From Chachezhania sediminis (GTDB lineage Bacteria; Pseudomonadota; Alphaproteobacteria; Rhodobacterales; Rhodobacteraceae), in assembly GCF_009765275.1 (NCBI RefSeq), contig NZ_VOPH01000003.1, positions 248,001 to 312,000 on the forward strand: a stretch of 64,000 bases of DNA, in the 5' to 3' direction. The position numbers were made by a program, and so were the translations under genes. Positions 26,659-37,336 of the stretch are shown here, one piece after another. A model generated the notes under the pieces. The model did no database searches. It worked only from the letters and a program-made list of their open reading frames with translations, and was not told the origin of the DNA. Position 1 is the first letter of the stretch. Each line of letters begins with the position of its first letter.

Positions 26659-26895
26659 ACACGGCCCGGGCCTGGTTTCGCGATCCGTCCCGGACCTGGT
26701 TGAACACGCTGCCGCGCGCACGACATGTTCCCCGTCAGGGGCCTTGCCCCGGGCCGGGGCAGGGGGCTTGGCGTTGCGGTCCGGCCGGCATTGTCCCCGG
26801 CCAATTTTGCCATTGCAACCATTGCGACAGACGCCGCCCGGCCGACCCCGGAAGGGCCGCCGTTTCCCGAACGGCAAGGTGAACATTTCACCAAT
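26659..26895. other. intergenic upstream of ugpB
   Basis: About 320 bp separate the BFD gene from ugpB. The proximal part carries the Pho-box-like sequence described separately. In the rest I see no gene and no clear hairpin. Confidence 0.5.
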
Positions 26896-26917
26896 CTGTT
26901 TCGCAGCTGTCACAAAA
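26896..26917 (+). promoter_or_regulatory. Pho-box-like PhoB site upstream of ugpB
   Basis: CTGTTTC GCAG CTGTCAC AAAA forms two 11-bp units with the CTGTCAY-N4 pattern of PhoB sites; a weaker third unit CCGAGTG follows in phase. The second unit matches 6 of 7 positions. It lies 62-83 bp before the ugpB ATG. Ugp transport is a known Pho-regulon member, so phosphate-starvation control is expected. Confidence 0.55.
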
Positions 26918-26978
26918 CCGAGTGCAAGTCCCTGCAGGTTCCGCGCGCAAACCAACGAACGCATTCAGGGTTTTTGAT

Positions 26979-28295
26979 ATGAAAAATTTCGCACTCGCCG
27001 CTGCAGCCGCAGTTGCAGCCGTGGCAATGGCAGGCTCGGCCTCGGCCCAGACCGAGATCACCTGGTGGCACGCCATGGGCGGCAAGCTGGGCGAAAAGGT
27101 CGAGGAGATCGCGGCGGGCTTCAATGCCTCGCAGTCCGACTACAAGATCAACCCGGTCTTCAAGGGCAGCTATGCCGAGACGATGACCGCTGCCGTCGCC
27201 GCCTTCCGTGCGGGTCAGCAGCCGAACATCGTGCAGGTCTTCGAAGTCGGCACCGCGACCATGATGGGTGCAGAAGGCGCGATCTATCCGGTCTACAAGA
27301 TGATGGAAGACGCGGGCGAGCCCTTTGACCAGTCGGCCTATCTGCCGTCGGTCATCTCGTACTATGTCGACGACAACAACAACCTGCTGTCGCTGCCCTT
27401 CAACTCGTCGACGCCGATCGTCTATTACAACGCCGACATCCTGGAAAAGGCTGGCGTCGACACGACCGAGATGCCGAAGACCTGGAACGACTTCGCCGCC
27501 GTGGCCAAGCAGGTCGTGGATTCGGGCGCGGCCGATTGCGGCTTCACCACCACCTGGCAAAGCTGGATCCAGCTGGAAAACCTGGCGGCCTGGCACAACG
27601 TGCCCTTCGCCACCGCCAATGACGGCTATGCCGGCACCGACGTGGAACTTCTGATCAACGGCGAACTGCCGGTGCGCCACGTGACCAACATGGCCAACTG
27701 GGCCAAGGACGGCACCTTCAAGTACGGCGGCCGCCAGTCGGCTGGGAACCCGATGTTCTTCTCGGGTGAATGCGCGATCACCATGGGATCGTCTGCGGGC
27801 CGGGCCGGCATCATCGCCAACATGCCCGACACCAAGGTCGCCTATGGCATGCTGCCCTATTACGACGACGTCGCCGGAGCACCGCAGAATTCGATCATCG
27901 GCGGGGCAACGCTTTGGGTCCTCGAAGGCGGCGAGCCGGAAGAGTACAAGGGCGTGGCCAAGTTCTTCACCTATCTTTCCAGCGCCGAGGTCCAGGCCGA
28001 CTGGCACCAGGCGACCGGATACCTGCCGATCACCACGGCGGCTTACGAGCTGTCGAAAGAACAGGGCTATTACGAAAAGAACCCGGGCGCCGAGCTGCCG
28101 ATCCAGCAGATGACGCTGAACACGCCGACGGTGAACAGCCGCGGCCTGCGCCTGGGCAACTTCGTCCAGATCCGCGACGTGATCAACGAAGAGCTGGAAA
28201 CCGTCTGGTCCGGCCAGGCCGAGCCGCAGGCGGCAATGGACAAGGCCGTGGAGCGTTCGAACGAGCTGCTGAAGCAGTTCGCCGCGTCCAACTGA
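26979..28295 (+). CDS. ugpB: sn-glycerol-3-phosphate-binding protein
   Basis: A 438-residue periplasmic protein with signal peptide [23 protein letters not shown]. UgpB-type phrases are [52 protein letters not shown] and [12 protein letters not shown]. It binds glycerol-3-phosphate and glycerophosphodiesters for the UgpAEC importer. First gene of the ugp operon; a hairpin after it lowers read-through to ugpA. The ATG at 26979 is the start that places the signal peptide first. Confidence 0.96.
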   Translation: MKNFALAAAAAVAAVAMAGSASAQTEITWWHAMGGKLGEKVEEIAAGFNASQSDYKINPVFKGSYAETMTAAVAAFRAGQQPNIVQVFEVGTATMMGAEGAIYPVYKMMEDAGEPFDQSAYLPSVISYYVDDNNNLLSLPFNSSTPIVYYNADILEKAGVDTTEMPKTWNDFAAVAKQVVDSGAADCGFTTTWQSWIQLENLAAWHNVPFATANDGYAGTDVELLINGELPVRHVTNMANWAKDGTFKYGGRQSAGNPMFFSGECAITMGSSAGRAGIIANMPDTKVAYGMLPYYDDVAGAPQNSIIGGATLWVLEGGEPEEYKGVAKFFTYLSSAEVQADWHQATGYLPITTAAYELSKEQGYYEKNPGAELPIQQMTLNTPTVNSRGLRLGNFVQIRDVINEELETVWSGQAEPQAAMDKAVERSNELLKQFAASN

Positions 28296-28313
28296 TCCTG
28301 ACCTGATCCCTTC

Positions 28314-28340
28314 GGGCGGGCCTTCACTGGCCCGCCCTTT
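28314..28340 (+). terminator. attenuating hairpin between ugpB and ugpA
   Basis: GGGCGGGCC, a 6-base loop, GGCCCGCCC, then TTT CG TT. It sits in the 67-bp gap between ugpB and ugpA and probably causes partial termination, so the binding protein is more abundant than the permeases. Confidence 0.7.
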
Positions 28341-28362
28341 CGTTCGACCGGACCCGAATTCC

Positions 28363-29247
28363 ATGCAGACCAAGCGTGTCACCTTCCGCCATGTCTGGCT
28401 TCCCTATCTTCTGTGCCTGCCGCAACTGGCGGTGACACTGATCTTCTTCATCTGGCCCGCGGGCGAGGCGATCGTCGAAAGCTTCTATCAGACCAATGCC
28501 TTCGGCACCTCGCTGCGCTTCGTCGGGCTGGCGAATTTCCAGCGGCTGTTCAGCGATCCCAGCTACTATGCGTCGATACGCGTGTCGGTGATCTTCGCGC
28601 TGGCGACCAGTGCCCTGGCGATGACCTTGTCGCTGCTCTTTGCCGCCGTGGCCGACCGGATCGTGCGGGGAACCAATGCCTATCGCACCTTCCTGATCTG
28701 GCCCTATGCCGTGGCGCCGGCGGTGGCGGGGGTCCTGTGGATGTTCCTGTTCAACCCGTCGATCGGCATCGCGGCCTATGCGCTGGAGATGGTGGGGATC
28801 GACTTCAACGCCACGATCTCGCCCAATTCCGCCATGGCGCTGATCATCGTCGCAGCGGCGTGGAAGCAGATTTCCTACAACTTCCTGTTCTTCCTGGCCG
28901 GCCTTCAGGCGATCCCGAATTCCGTTTACGAGGCCGCCGCCATCGACGGGGCGGGGCCGGTGAAGCGGTTCTTCACCATCGTTCTGCCGCTTCTGTCGCC
29001 GACCACCTTCTTCCTGCTGGTCGTGAACATGGTCTATGCCTTCTTCGACACTTTCGCCGTCGTCCATGCCACCACGCAGGGCGGACCGGGGCAGGCGACG
29101 TCTATCCTGGTCTACAAGGTCTGGAAGGACGGCTTCGTGGGCCTCGACCTGGGCGGGTCCGCCGCGCAGTCGGTCGTTCTGATGGCGATGGTCGCCGCGC
29201 TGACCGTCATCCAGTTCCGCTATATCGAGCGGCGGGTGGAGTACTGA
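28363..29247 (+). CDS. ugpA: sn-glycerol-3-phosphate ABC permease UgpA
   Basis: A 294-residue permease with six membrane segments (start [19 protein letters not shown]). The EAA loop is [27 protein letters not shown] in sense (split: [19 protein letters not shown]). [19 protein letters not shown] is typical of UgpA. It forms the channel with UgpE. In most genomes ugpE follows directly; here a 250-bp element separates them. Confidence 0.95.
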   Translation: MQTKRVTFRHVWLPYLLCLPQLAVTLIFFIWPAGEAIVESFYQTNAFGTSLRFVGLANFQRLFSDPSYYASIRVSVIFALATSALAMTLSLLFAAVADRIVRGTNAYRTFLIWPYAVAPAVAGVLWMFLFNPSIGIAAYALEMVGIDFNATISPNSAMALIIVAAAWKQISYNFLFFLAGLQAIPNSVYEAAAIDGAGPVKRFFTIVLPLLSPTTFFLLVVNMVYAFFDTFAVVHATTQGGPGQATSILVYKVWKDGFVGLDLGGSAAQSVVLMAMVAALTVIQFRYIERRVEY

Positions 29248-29499
29248 TCATGGCTCCACATTTTTCACGAAGCGCAACGGCAGGTTCGCGCCCGACCCGA
29301 GGGTGGGCGGTCAGGTTGGCCGTGCCTTCCGGTATGCGCACGACTTCGAAACTACCCCAACGCTTTGTCCATTCGCGCCCGCCGTCGTGCCGGAGGCACG
29401 CCTTCGGCGTGACGGGGGCGGGTCGGGCGCGAACCGGATCGCTGCGCGCTACGGAGTCTGCAATGGGACCATATGCACCAAGGTTTGAGGTCTAAGATC
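29248..29499. repeat. inverted-repeat element inserted between ugpA and ugpE
   Basis: The spacer contains a perfect 17-bp inverted repeat, GGTTCGCGCCCGACCCG at 29283-29299 and CGGGTCGGGCGCGAACC at 29419-29435, enclosing ~119 bp with a second hairpin-like core (GTGCCGGAGGCACGCC...). GATCATGG occurs at both borders, at 29247-29254 region and right at the ugpE start. No protein is encoded. This looks like a MITE-like or REP-like intergenic element that entered the operon. Confidence 0.65.
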
Positions 29500-30348
29500 A
29501 TGGTCGAAAACCGCCGTCTTCTCGACATCCTGGGTCATGTGCTGATGCTGTTCGCCGTGGCGCTGGTGGTGTTCCCGGTCTGGGTGGCCTTCGTCGCCTC
29601 GACCCAGGATCCGGCCGCGCTGATGTCCGGCACCGTGCCGCTTCTGCCCGGTGATCGCCTGATCCAGAACTATTCGGAAATGCTGGGCACCGGCATGGCC
29701 AGTGCCGGCGCGCCGCCGATCCTGCTGATGCTTGGCAATTCGCTGATCATGGCCGTGGGCATCGCGGTGGGCAAGATCGTGATCTCGCTTCTGGCCGCCT
29801 ATGCCATCGTCTATTTCCGCTTCCCCTTCCGAACCCTGATCTTCTGGACGATCTTCATCACCCTGATGCTGCCGGTCGAGGTGCGGATCCTGCCCACCTA
29901 CGACGTGGTGGCAAGCCTCGGCATGCTGGACAACTATTCCGGCCTGATCCTGCCGGTCATCGCCTCGGCCACCGCCACGTTCCTGTTCCGGCAGTTCTTC
30001 ATGACCGTGCCGGAAGAACTGTGCGAGGCCGCGCGGATCGACGGGGCGGGACCGCTGAAATTCTTCTGGGACATCCTGCTGCCCCTGTCGCGGACAAATA
30101 TCGCGGCGCTTTTCGTCATCCTCTTCATCTACGGCTGGAACCAGTACCTCTGGCCTCTGATCGTGACGACGTCCGAAAACCTCTACACCATCGTGATGGG
30201 GATCCAGCGGCTGGTGACGGTCGCCGATGCGGAACCGCACTGGAACCTGGTCATGGCAACCACCGTCATGGCCATGCTGCCCCCCATCCTGATCATCGTC
30301 CTCATGCAGCGCCTCTTCGTACAGGGGCTGGTGGAAACGGAGAAATAA
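29500..30348 (+). CDS. ugpE: sn-glycerol-3-phosphate ABC permease UgpE
   Basis: A 282-residue permease (start ATG in GATCATGGTCGAAAAC; a start 27 bp upstream lies in the inserted element). Six helices begin at [19 protein letters not shown]. The EAA loop contains [24 protein letters not shown] in sense, and the family phrase [15 protein letters not shown] is present. It ends 2 bp before ugpC. Confidence 0.95.
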   Translation: MVENRRLLDILGHVLMLFAVALVVFPVWVAFVASTQDPAALMSGTVPLLPGDRLIQNYSEMLGTGMASAGAPPILLMLGNSLIMAVGIAVGKIVISLLAAYAIVYFRFPFRTLIFWTIFITLMLPVEVRILPTYDVVASLGMLDNYSGLILPVIASATATFLFRQFFMTVPEELCEAARIDGAGPLKFFWDILLPLSRTNIAALFVILFIYGWNQYLWPLIVTTSENLYTIVMGIQRLVTVADAEPHWNLVMATTVMAMLPPILIIVLMQRLFVQGLVETEK

Positions 30349-30350
30349 CA

Positions 30351-31478
<1,128 letters not shown>

Positions 31479-31615
31479 GGCCGGGCCATTCCAACAGAAC
31501 GCCCGCTCTGCCGGACAAGACGCCGGGAAAGGCAATCTTGCAGCGGGTAGGGCAGCCGTGGGCCTGCGGAAAGAGCGCGAAGCGGCCGCCCGCCATGTCA
31601 ATCGGCGGAGGTGGG

Positions 31616-31642
31616 CCGGCCGCCACCCGGCTTGGCGGCCGG
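31616..31642. terminator. hairpin between convergent ugpC and glutamine-synthetase-like gene
   Basis: CCGGCCGCC / GGCGGCCGG with a 9-base loop. No T-run on either side. It probably acts as a 3'-end structure for one or both convergent genes. Confidence 0.4.
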
Positions 31643-31667
31643 GTGAGACCTCAACTCCGAAGGCCGG

Positions 31668-33014
31668 TCAGACCGTCTCTAGGTACGAGTGGTACTCGAA
31701 ATCGGTCACGTGGCGGGTGAAGCGGCGCAGTTCCTGCTGCTTGCACTGCACGAACATCCGTTTCAGGCGCTTGGAATAGATCGACTCGACCGTCTTGCCG
31801 CGGGCAAAGGCGTCGATGGCCGACGCCCAGTCGGGCGGCAGGTGCGCCAGGTCCATCGAATAGGCGTCGCCCACGATCGGATCGGGGGGCGTCCATTCGC
31901 CTTCGATCCCCAGAAGTGCGCCGCCCAGGATCGAGGCCAGCACCAGGTACGGGTTCGCATCCGCGCCGGCCACGCGATGTTCGATCCGCCGCGCCTTGTG
32001 GGACCCGCCCGGGATCCGGATTGCGGCGGTGCGGTTTTCATAGCCCCAGGCGATGGCCGACGGGGCATGGGCGCCCGGCAGCAATCGTCGGAAGGAATTC
32101 TCGTGCGGTGCGAAGACCAGCGCGTTTTCCTGCATCGTGGCCATCAGCCCGGCCACCGCATGCCGCATCAAGGGCGTGCCATCGGGGCCGCCGTCGTCGA
32201 AGATGTTGTTGTCGTCCCGGTCGACCAGCGAGAAATGCGCATGCATCCCCGATCCGGCCCGGTCGCCATAGGGTTTCGCCATGAAGGTCGCGGCCAGCCC
32301 GTGCTTGCGCGCGATGCCGCGCACCAGCCGCTTGAACAGCACCGCGTCGTCCGCGGCCTTCAGCGCATCGGGGACATGGGTGAAGTTGATCTCGAACTGG
32401 CCGGCGCCGTTTTCCGAAATCGCCGTGTCGGCCGGGATGTTCTGGTCCAGGCAGGCATCGTAGATTTCGTTCAGAAGCGCATCGAAATGCTCCAACTCGT
32501 CCAGGGACAGCGCGCCGTCGGAATCCAGCCGCTTGCCGGTGACGGGCGAACAGGGCGGGCGGGGGGCCTGTTTCGCCGGGTCGACGATATAGAATTCCAG
32601 TTCGGTCGCCACGACCGGCGTCAGCCCCAGCGCGTCATAACGTTCGACGATGCTGGCCAGCGCCCGGCGCGGATCGCCCGGGAAGGGCTGGCCGTCTTCC
32701 GACCGCATCCACAACTGGACAAAGGCCGCGGGCCGCGAGGTCCACGTGACCAGGCTGGGCGGACGGCCGGTAAATTCGCAGATGCCGTCGGCATCGCCGG
32801 TGTCGAAGACCAGCTCGCTTCCCTCGATGTCTTCGCCCCAGACGTCCATGCCCAGAAGCGACAGGGGCATCCGCAGTGCCCCTTCCTTCAGCTTTTCCAG
32901 CTGGGCGATGGGCAGGCGCTTGCCGCGCAGGACACCGTTCAGATCGCAGATCGACGCGAAGACGGTCTCGATCTCGGGGTCAAAGTCACTACTGGTATCG
33001 ACATCATCCGCCAT
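31668..33014 (-). CDS. glutamine synthetase-like ligase (gamma-glutamylpolyamine synthetase type)
   Basis: A 448-residue member of the glutamine synthetase superfamily. The catalytic domain includes VVATELEFYIVD, GAGQFEINFTH (metal ligands), MAKPYGDRAGSGMHAHFSL, and ENRTAAIRIPGG with conserved Arg. The N-terminal beta-grasp part (CDLNGVLRGKRLPIAQL) is that of GlnT/PuuA-like paralogues rather than GlnA, and the adenylylation loop is not apparent. Such enzymes attach glutamate to amines (putrescine, ethanolamine, isopropylamine and others). It lies 75 bp after a DHOD-like gene on the same strand. Substrate unknown; context does not favour putrescine, since puuB/C/D genes are absent. Confidence 0.85.
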   Translation of the reverse strand: MADDVDTSSDFDPEIETVFASICDLNGVLRGKRLPIAQLEKLKEGALRMPLSLLGMDVWGEDIEGSELVFDTGDADGICEFTGRPPSLVTWTSRPAAFVQLWMRSEDGQPFPGDPRRALASIVERYDALGLTPVVATELEFYIVDPAKQAPRPPCSPVTGKRLDSDGALSLDELEHFDALLNEIYDACLDQNIPADTAISENGAGQFEINFTHVPDALKAADDAVLFKRLVRGIARKHGLAATFMAKPYGDRAGSGMHAHFSLVDRDDNNIFDDGGPDGTPLMRHAVAGLMATMQENALVFAPHENSFRRLLPGAHAPSAIAWGYENRTAAIRIPGGSHKARRIEHRVAGADANPYLVLASILGGALLGIEGEWTPPDPIVGDAYSMDLAHLPPDWASAIDAFARGKTVESIYSKRLKRMFVQCKQQELRRFTRHVTDFEYHSYLETV

Positions 33015-33089
33015 TTTCCGGCCAGGCTCGCGTTGTTTCGGAACTGTTCGGGTGTAGCCGGGGCGCTGCATCAGCGCAATGCGGCGCAA

Positions 33090-34190
33090 TCAGAGCTCTG
33101 GGTAGGCCGTCTTGGCCCGGATCGCCAGGTAGGGGTCCCAGGCACAGGCCGACGCGCCCAGCACCGCATAGGCGCCGGCATCGGCATAGGCCTTGATCCG
33201 GTCGGGCGCGGTCACGCCGCCTACGGCCAGGATCTTGAGCCGCAGCCCTTCGGTCTTCGCCACGGCCACGGCACGGGTCACGCAATCCAGCCCGATGTCG
33301 AAGACCGCGCCGCCCATCATGCCGGCGGTTCTTCGGGCGGGGCCGAAGGCAGGCTGGCCGTCTGCATCCTCGATTTCCCGGCTGGGCGCGTTGATCATCA
33401 CCACCCCGTCGACCAGCGGGTCGAGCCGCGTCAGAAGCGCAGTCATCACCGCGTCGTCCGTGATCGCGCCGATCTTCACCAGCAGCGGCACGTCGCCGAT
33501 GGCCGCGCGCACGCAGCCCAGGATCTCGGCCGCGAAGGGCAGGTCCAGGTACAGTTCCCCTTCCGCCTTCTGGACGTTGGGGCAGGACAGGTTGACCTCG
33601 ACCACCTGCGCGCCGGCCGCCACCGCCTCGACCGCCAGGGTGCGAAAATCGTCGATGAAGGCCTCGCGCGTGACGCCTTCGGCGGCGGTGCCGACGACGG
33701 AAACGATCAGGACCTGCCCGTCGCGCAGGGCATCGGCGCAGGCGCGGATGTCGTCATGCCAGACCTCGGGCGCGACCGAGGGCATGCCGATCGACCCGAT
33801 GGCCGTGGCCGACAGCGGATCCGCGGGCAGGGGGCCAAGCGCCATGGGCCCGCCGCCTTCGACGGTGGCCTGATCCGGGAAGATCCAGTTCGGTACCGGG
33901 TGCGCCAGCTTCTGCTGGCTGCGGATGGTCTTGTAGGTCAGGATGTCGAAGCCCAGCCGGCTGAACGTTTCGAACCAGCGGCGGTTCAGGACAAGGCTGG
34001 CCGCGATCCCGATGCGCGAGGCGACGGGGAAGCCGAAGAACTCCTTGACCCCGGTCACCGGCACCGCCGGGAAGGGCCCGTCGAAGTCCGGACCCGAGGC
34101 CGCGTTCTCCTCGAACGTCCGGTTCAGCCGGTAGAGCGGTTTCGACACGGGCTTGGGCAGGGTGGTTTCGATTGGATCGGCCTTGGTCAT
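33090..34190 (-). CDS. dihydroorotate dehydrogenase-like flavoprotein
   Basis: A 366-residue TIM-barrel protein of the DHOD/PreA superfamily. Visible: GFDILTYKTIRS (FMN-contacting Lys), EVNLSCPNVQKAEG (substrate Asn/Ser-Cys-Pro-Asn loop), LLVKIGAI and ILAVGGVTAPDRIKAYADAGAYAVLGASA (phosphate/FMN loop). It differs from PyrD in its long N terminus (PLYRLNRTFEENAASGPDFDGPFP) and context. It forms a probable operon with the GS-like ligase and is divergent from GntP/GntR. The reaction is probably oxidation or reduction of a cyclic amide or carboxylated ring; not established. Confidence 0.8.
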   Translation of the reverse strand: MTKADPIETTLPKPVSKPLYRLNRTFEENAASGPDFDGPFPAVPVTGVKEFFGFPVASRIGIAASLVLNRRWFETFSRLGFDILTYKTIRSQQKLAHPVPNWIFPDQATVEGGGPMALGPLPADPLSATAIGSIGMPSVAPEVWHDDIRACADALRDGQVLIVSVVGTAAEGVTREAFIDDFRTLAVEAVAAGAQVVEVNLSCPNVQKAEGELYLDLPFAAEILGCVRAAIGDVPLLVKIGAITDDAVMTALLTRLDPLVDGVVMINAPSREIEDADGQPAFGPARRTAGMMGGAVFDIGLDCVTRAVAVAKTEGLRLKILAVGGVTAPDRIKAYADAGAYAVLGASACAWDPYLAIRAKTAYPEL

Positions 34191-34444
34191 CGGATCTCTC
34201 CTGGTCCGGCGCGCGCGGACATCCTTCAGGCTTGAAATAACGCCGGCGGCGGTTGCGGGTCCAGCCTGTTGACGTCCGCCCGCCGCTAAAGCGGCCGGGA
34301 ATTGCGCAAATGCCCGAAGCCTGTGCGCCCGCGACGGCAGACCGCTGCCATTGCGCCGGCGGGACCGGGGATTGCGTCCGGGTCGCAGGGACGACTGCCG
34401 CCATCAAGGGCTATGACCGGGGCGCTGTGGGTTGGAGATTGAAC
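34191..34444. promoter_or_regulatory. divergent promoter region of the DHOD-like and GntP units
   Basis: A 254-bp gap with starts on both sides. TTGACG at 34271 is a possible -35 for the + strand, but no matching -10 is clear. This is the expected site of action for the GntR regulator encoded downstream. No obvious palindrome of GntR/FadR type (TGGTNNNACCA) was found. Confidence 0.35.
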
Positions 34445-35827
34445 ATGGGAATCGCGGTCATCCTGGTCGTGCTGGCGCTGCTGATGGCGCTGGCGTTCCG
34501 TGGGATATCGATTCTGCTGCTGGCGCCCGTGCTGGCGGCCGTGGCGGCGGCGCTGGCCGGACTGCCGGTGCTGGCCAGCTATACGCAGCTGTTCATGGTG
34601 CGTACCGGCGGCTTCATCATTACCTATTTCCCGCTGTTCCTGCTGGGCGCCATTTTCGGCAAGCTGATGGAAACCAGCGGTGCCGCCCGGTCCATCGGCG
34701 ACTGGTCGGTGGCCAGGCTGGGGCAGGGGCGGGCAATCCTGGCGATCATACTGTCCTGCGGGATCCTGACCTATGGCGGCGTGTCGCTGTTCGTCGTGGC
34801 CTTTGCAGTCTATCCGCTGGCGGCCGCGATCTTTTCCCGGGCCGACATTCCCGCGCGGCTGGTTCCGGGGACCATCGCGCTGGGCGCCTTCACCTTCACG
34901 ATGACGGCGCTGCCCGGTACGCCCGCGATCCAGAACGCGATCCCCATGCCCTATTTCGGCACCACTGCCTTTGCCGCGCCGGGACTGGGGATCCTGGCCG
35001 CGGTGATCATGCTGGGCGTGGGCTATGGCTGGATGGCTTGGCGGGCCAGTACCGCCCGCCGCCACGGCGAAGGCTATGCCGCCAGCCTGGCCGAAGGTCA
35101 CGCCGAACGCGCCATGGCCGACGCCGACGCGCCCAAGCTCGCCTTCGGCCTGGCCCTGGCGCCCATCGTGCTGGTGGTCGTCCTGAACCTGATCCTGTCG
35201 AAATACGTATTTCCGTCGATGGACCTGTCCTATCTGGCCCTGCCCGAATGGGGTGAGGTCCAGCCCAAGGACGTGATCGGCGTCTGGTCGATCACCGTCT
35301 CGCTTGTTCTGGCGTCGCTGTCGGTCTTCGCGATCAACCCGCGGCTGGCCGGCGCCCTGATCCCGTCGCTGTCGGACGGGGCCAATGCTTCGGTCGTTCC
35401 CATCTTCAACACCGCCTCGCTGGTGGGGTTCGGTGCGGTGATCGCGGCGCTGCCAGCCTTTGCCGTGCTGCGGGATTCGATTCTGTCGGTGGCACCGGGC
35501 AATCCGCTGATCTCTCTCTCCATCGCCGTGAACATCCTGGCGGGGATCACCGGATCCGCGTCCGGCGGCATGTCCATCGCGCTGGAGGCGCTGGGCCCGC
35601 ACTACCTGGACCTGGGCAACGCTGCCGGCATCGACCCGGCGGTGCTGCACCGGGTGACTGCCGTGGCGACCGGCGGGCTGGATGCGCTGCCGCACAACGG
35701 GGCCGTCGTGACCCTGCTGGCCATCTGCGGGATGAGCCACGCCAAGTCGTATCTCGACATCTTCGTCGTGGCGCTGCTGGGCCCGGTTCTGGCGCTGATC
35801 GCCATCGTGGCGGTCGCCAGCATGTGA
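34445..35827 (+). CDS. GntP-family permease
   Basis: A 460-residue transporter with about 12-13 hydrophobic segments. It begins MGIAVILVVLALLMALAFRGISILLLAPVLA and includes the family phrases LGAIFGKLMETSGAARSIGDW, CGILTYGGVSLFVVAFAVYPLA, MTALPGTPAIQNAIPMPYFGT and ITGSASGGMSIALEALG. GntP-type carriers take up gluconate or other hydroxy- and organic acids with protons. Divergent from the DHOD/GS pair and followed by a GntR regulator, so it may import the substrate of that pathway. Confidence 0.88.
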   Translation: MGIAVILVVLALLMALAFRGISILLLAPVLAAVAAALAGLPVLASYTQLFMVRTGGFIITYFPLFLLGAIFGKLMETSGAARSIGDWSVARLGQGRAILAIILSCGILTYGGVSLFVVAFAVYPLAAAIFSRADIPARLVPGTIALGAFTFTMTALPGTPAIQNAIPMPYFGTTAFAAPGLGILAAVIMLGVGYGWMAWRASTARRHGEGYAASLAEGHAERAMADADAPKLAFGLALAPIVLVVVLNLILSKYVFPSMDLSYLALPEWGEVQPKDVIGVWSITVSLVLASLSVFAINPRLAGALIPSLSDGANASVVPIFNTASLVGFGAVIAALPAFAVLRDSILSVAPGNPLISLSIAVNILAGITGSASGGMSIALEALGPHYLDLGNAAGIDPAVLHRVTAVATGGLDALPHNGAVVTLLAICGMSHAKSYLDIFVVALLGPVLALIAIVAVASM

Positions 35828-35923
35828 TCCGCGCCCGGCAGGTTGGCCAGAGGAGGCAAGGGCGGCTTGCCGCGCACCCGTTGCCGGGGGCTGCCCGCCT
35901 TGGCGCTGGGGGCGAAGGCGGAT

Positions 35924-36778
35924 ATGACGGGTCCGGTGCGCAAGAGGGACAATCCGGGGCTTCGACGGAACGCGATGAACAGGCAGGTGGCAAGGCCTTC
36001 GACTGATCCGGGCGCGGATGCGCCGGCCGAACCGAAGGCGCGCAGTGCTAGCCCGGCCTATCTTGCGGTCGCCAACGACCTGCAGGACCTGATATTGGCC
36101 GGCGTCCTGAAACCGGGCGAAGCCATCCCGGGAGAGGTCGCGCTGGCCGAACAGTTCGGCGTCCACCGTTCGACCATACGCGAAGGCATCCGGCAGTTGG
36201 AAAGCGCGGGCTACCTGATCCGGGTCAGCCGCAAGCGCATGGTGGTGACGATCCCGGGGGCAGACACCATCGGGTCGGGTGCCAGCCGCGCCATGCTGAT
36301 GCACCGTGTGACCTTCCGCCAGCTGTGGGAGGCCGCGGTCGTGCTGGAGCCCCTGTCCGCCGCACTGGCGGCACGCCATGCCGGCCGGCTCCAGATCGAC
36401 GAGATGCGCCGCAATGTGGACCGGACTGTCGCGGCGGTCGAGCTTTCGGACCCCGGCCAGAAGGCGGCGGCGCTGGCGGACCTGGACAAGGAATTCCACG
36501 CGTTGGTCTGCGGCTCTACGGGCAATTTCGCCGTGATCCTGGCGCGGGATCCCATCGGGCAGCTGCTTTATCCCGCCTACCGGATGATCGCGCCCGACCT
36601 GCCGCAATCGGGTGCTCGGCTGGCCCTGGCCCATGCCCACGTGGTCGAGGCGATTGCCGCCGGCGACGCCGCCACCGCCGAAAGCTGGATGCGCAAGCAT
36701 ATCGAGGATTTCCGCCGCGGCTGGCTGCTTGCCGGCCTGCACGAGGACCTTCAGGTCGCCGATCCGGGGGATGTCTGA
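35924..36778 (+). CDS. GntR/FadR-subfamily (FCD) regulator
   Basis: A 284-residue protein from the ATG at 35924 (267 from the ATG at 35975). The winged helix is NDLQDLILAGVLKPGEAIPGEVALAEQFGVHRSTIREGIRQLESAGYL (quoted parts: LAEQFGVHRSTIREGIR). The FCD effector domain spans ~135-270 with LWEAAVVLEPLSAALAA, DKEFHALVCGSTGN and HAHVVEAIAAGDAATAESWMRKHI; the D/H/H residues often bind metal. It follows gntP on the same strand and most likely senses the transported acid and controls both divergent operons. Confidence 0.88.
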   Translation: MTGPVRKRDNPGLRRNAMNRQVARPSTDPGADAPAEPKARSASPAYLAVANDLQDLILAGVLKPGEAIPGEVALAEQFGVHRSTIREGIRQLESAGYLIRVSRKRMVVTIPGADTIGSGASRAMLMHRVTFRQLWEAAVVLEPLSAALAARHAGRLQIDEMRRNVDRTVAAVELSDPGQKAAALADLDKEFHALVCGSTGNFAVILARDPIGQLLYPAYRMIAPDLPQSGARLALAHAHVVEAIAAGDAATAESWMRKHIEDFRRGWLLAGLHEDLQVADPGDV

Positions 36779-36952
36779 GGTCAACCCCAAAGCCCGGAGC
36801 GCCGACGTTCTCGCAAGAAGGGGAAGGGTCGCCCCGCGGGAAGGTCGCGAAACGGCCGCGCCCTGTTGAACCGGCAGTAGCAGGTCGAAAGCTTCCAACC
36901 TGCGGCTGGGTGGGACGCCAGATTGCTCTGGTCCCCCGATGACGCCAGGGTG

Positions 36953-37336
36953 TCAGTCCGCGGCCGTCTCGACCGCGATCGTCTGGGTCAGGTTCCCGGA
37001 TTTCCGGTCGAAGATCAGGATCCGGTCATCCGCCGTCACGACCGCGTACCAGGTGGACCCCACCGTGAAGGCCGTGGCCCGGGCCCCGTCCGGCAGCTTG
37101 ATCTGGTCGGGCAGGGCGGTTCCGCCCCTGGGAAAGCGGGTGATGAAGAGGCCGATCAGGATCACCAGCCCGATCACCATCACCGCCGTCAGGGTGGTGA
37201 CAAGCCGGCGCAGGAAGCGTAAGGAAGCCGCCTCCGGCCCCAGATAGGCCTTGTCCGCATCCGCCCAGTCGTCATGGGGGTCGCGGGCAGGTTTGTCCTG
37301 CGGGGCCAGTCCTTGCCCCTTGTCGATGTCGCTCAT
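36953..37336 (-). CDS. DUF6476-type single-pass membrane protein
   Basis: A 127-residue protein. An acidic N terminus (MSDIDKGQGLAPQDKPARD) is followed by LRFLRRLVTTLTAVMVIGLVILIGLFITRF, one membrane helix (~residues 43-67), and then a periplasmic beta domain, LPDQIKLPDGARATAFTVG, WYAVVTADDRILIFDR. This matches a conserved Rhodobacterales family of unknown function next to rluD. Its start codon overlaps that of rluD on the other strand (CATG at 37334-37337). Confidence 0.85.
   Translation of the reverse strand: MSDIDKGQGLAPQDKPARDPHDDWADADKAYLGPEAASLRFLRRLVTTLTAVMVIGLVILIGLFITRFPRGGTALPDQIKLPDGARATAFTVGSTWYAVVTADDRILIFDRKSGNLTQTIAVETAAD

Noticed and set aside
31479-31667. Small gene between ugpC and the glutamine-synthetase-like gene
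   Set aside because: Short open frames here lack ribosome sites and consist of shadow sequence; only a hairpin can be supported.
31668-33014. Assignment as gamma-glutamylputrescine synthetase PuuA
   Set aside because: The family fits, but putrescine pathway partners are absent and the neighbouring DHOD-like gene points elsewhere; only the broad ligase family is claimed.
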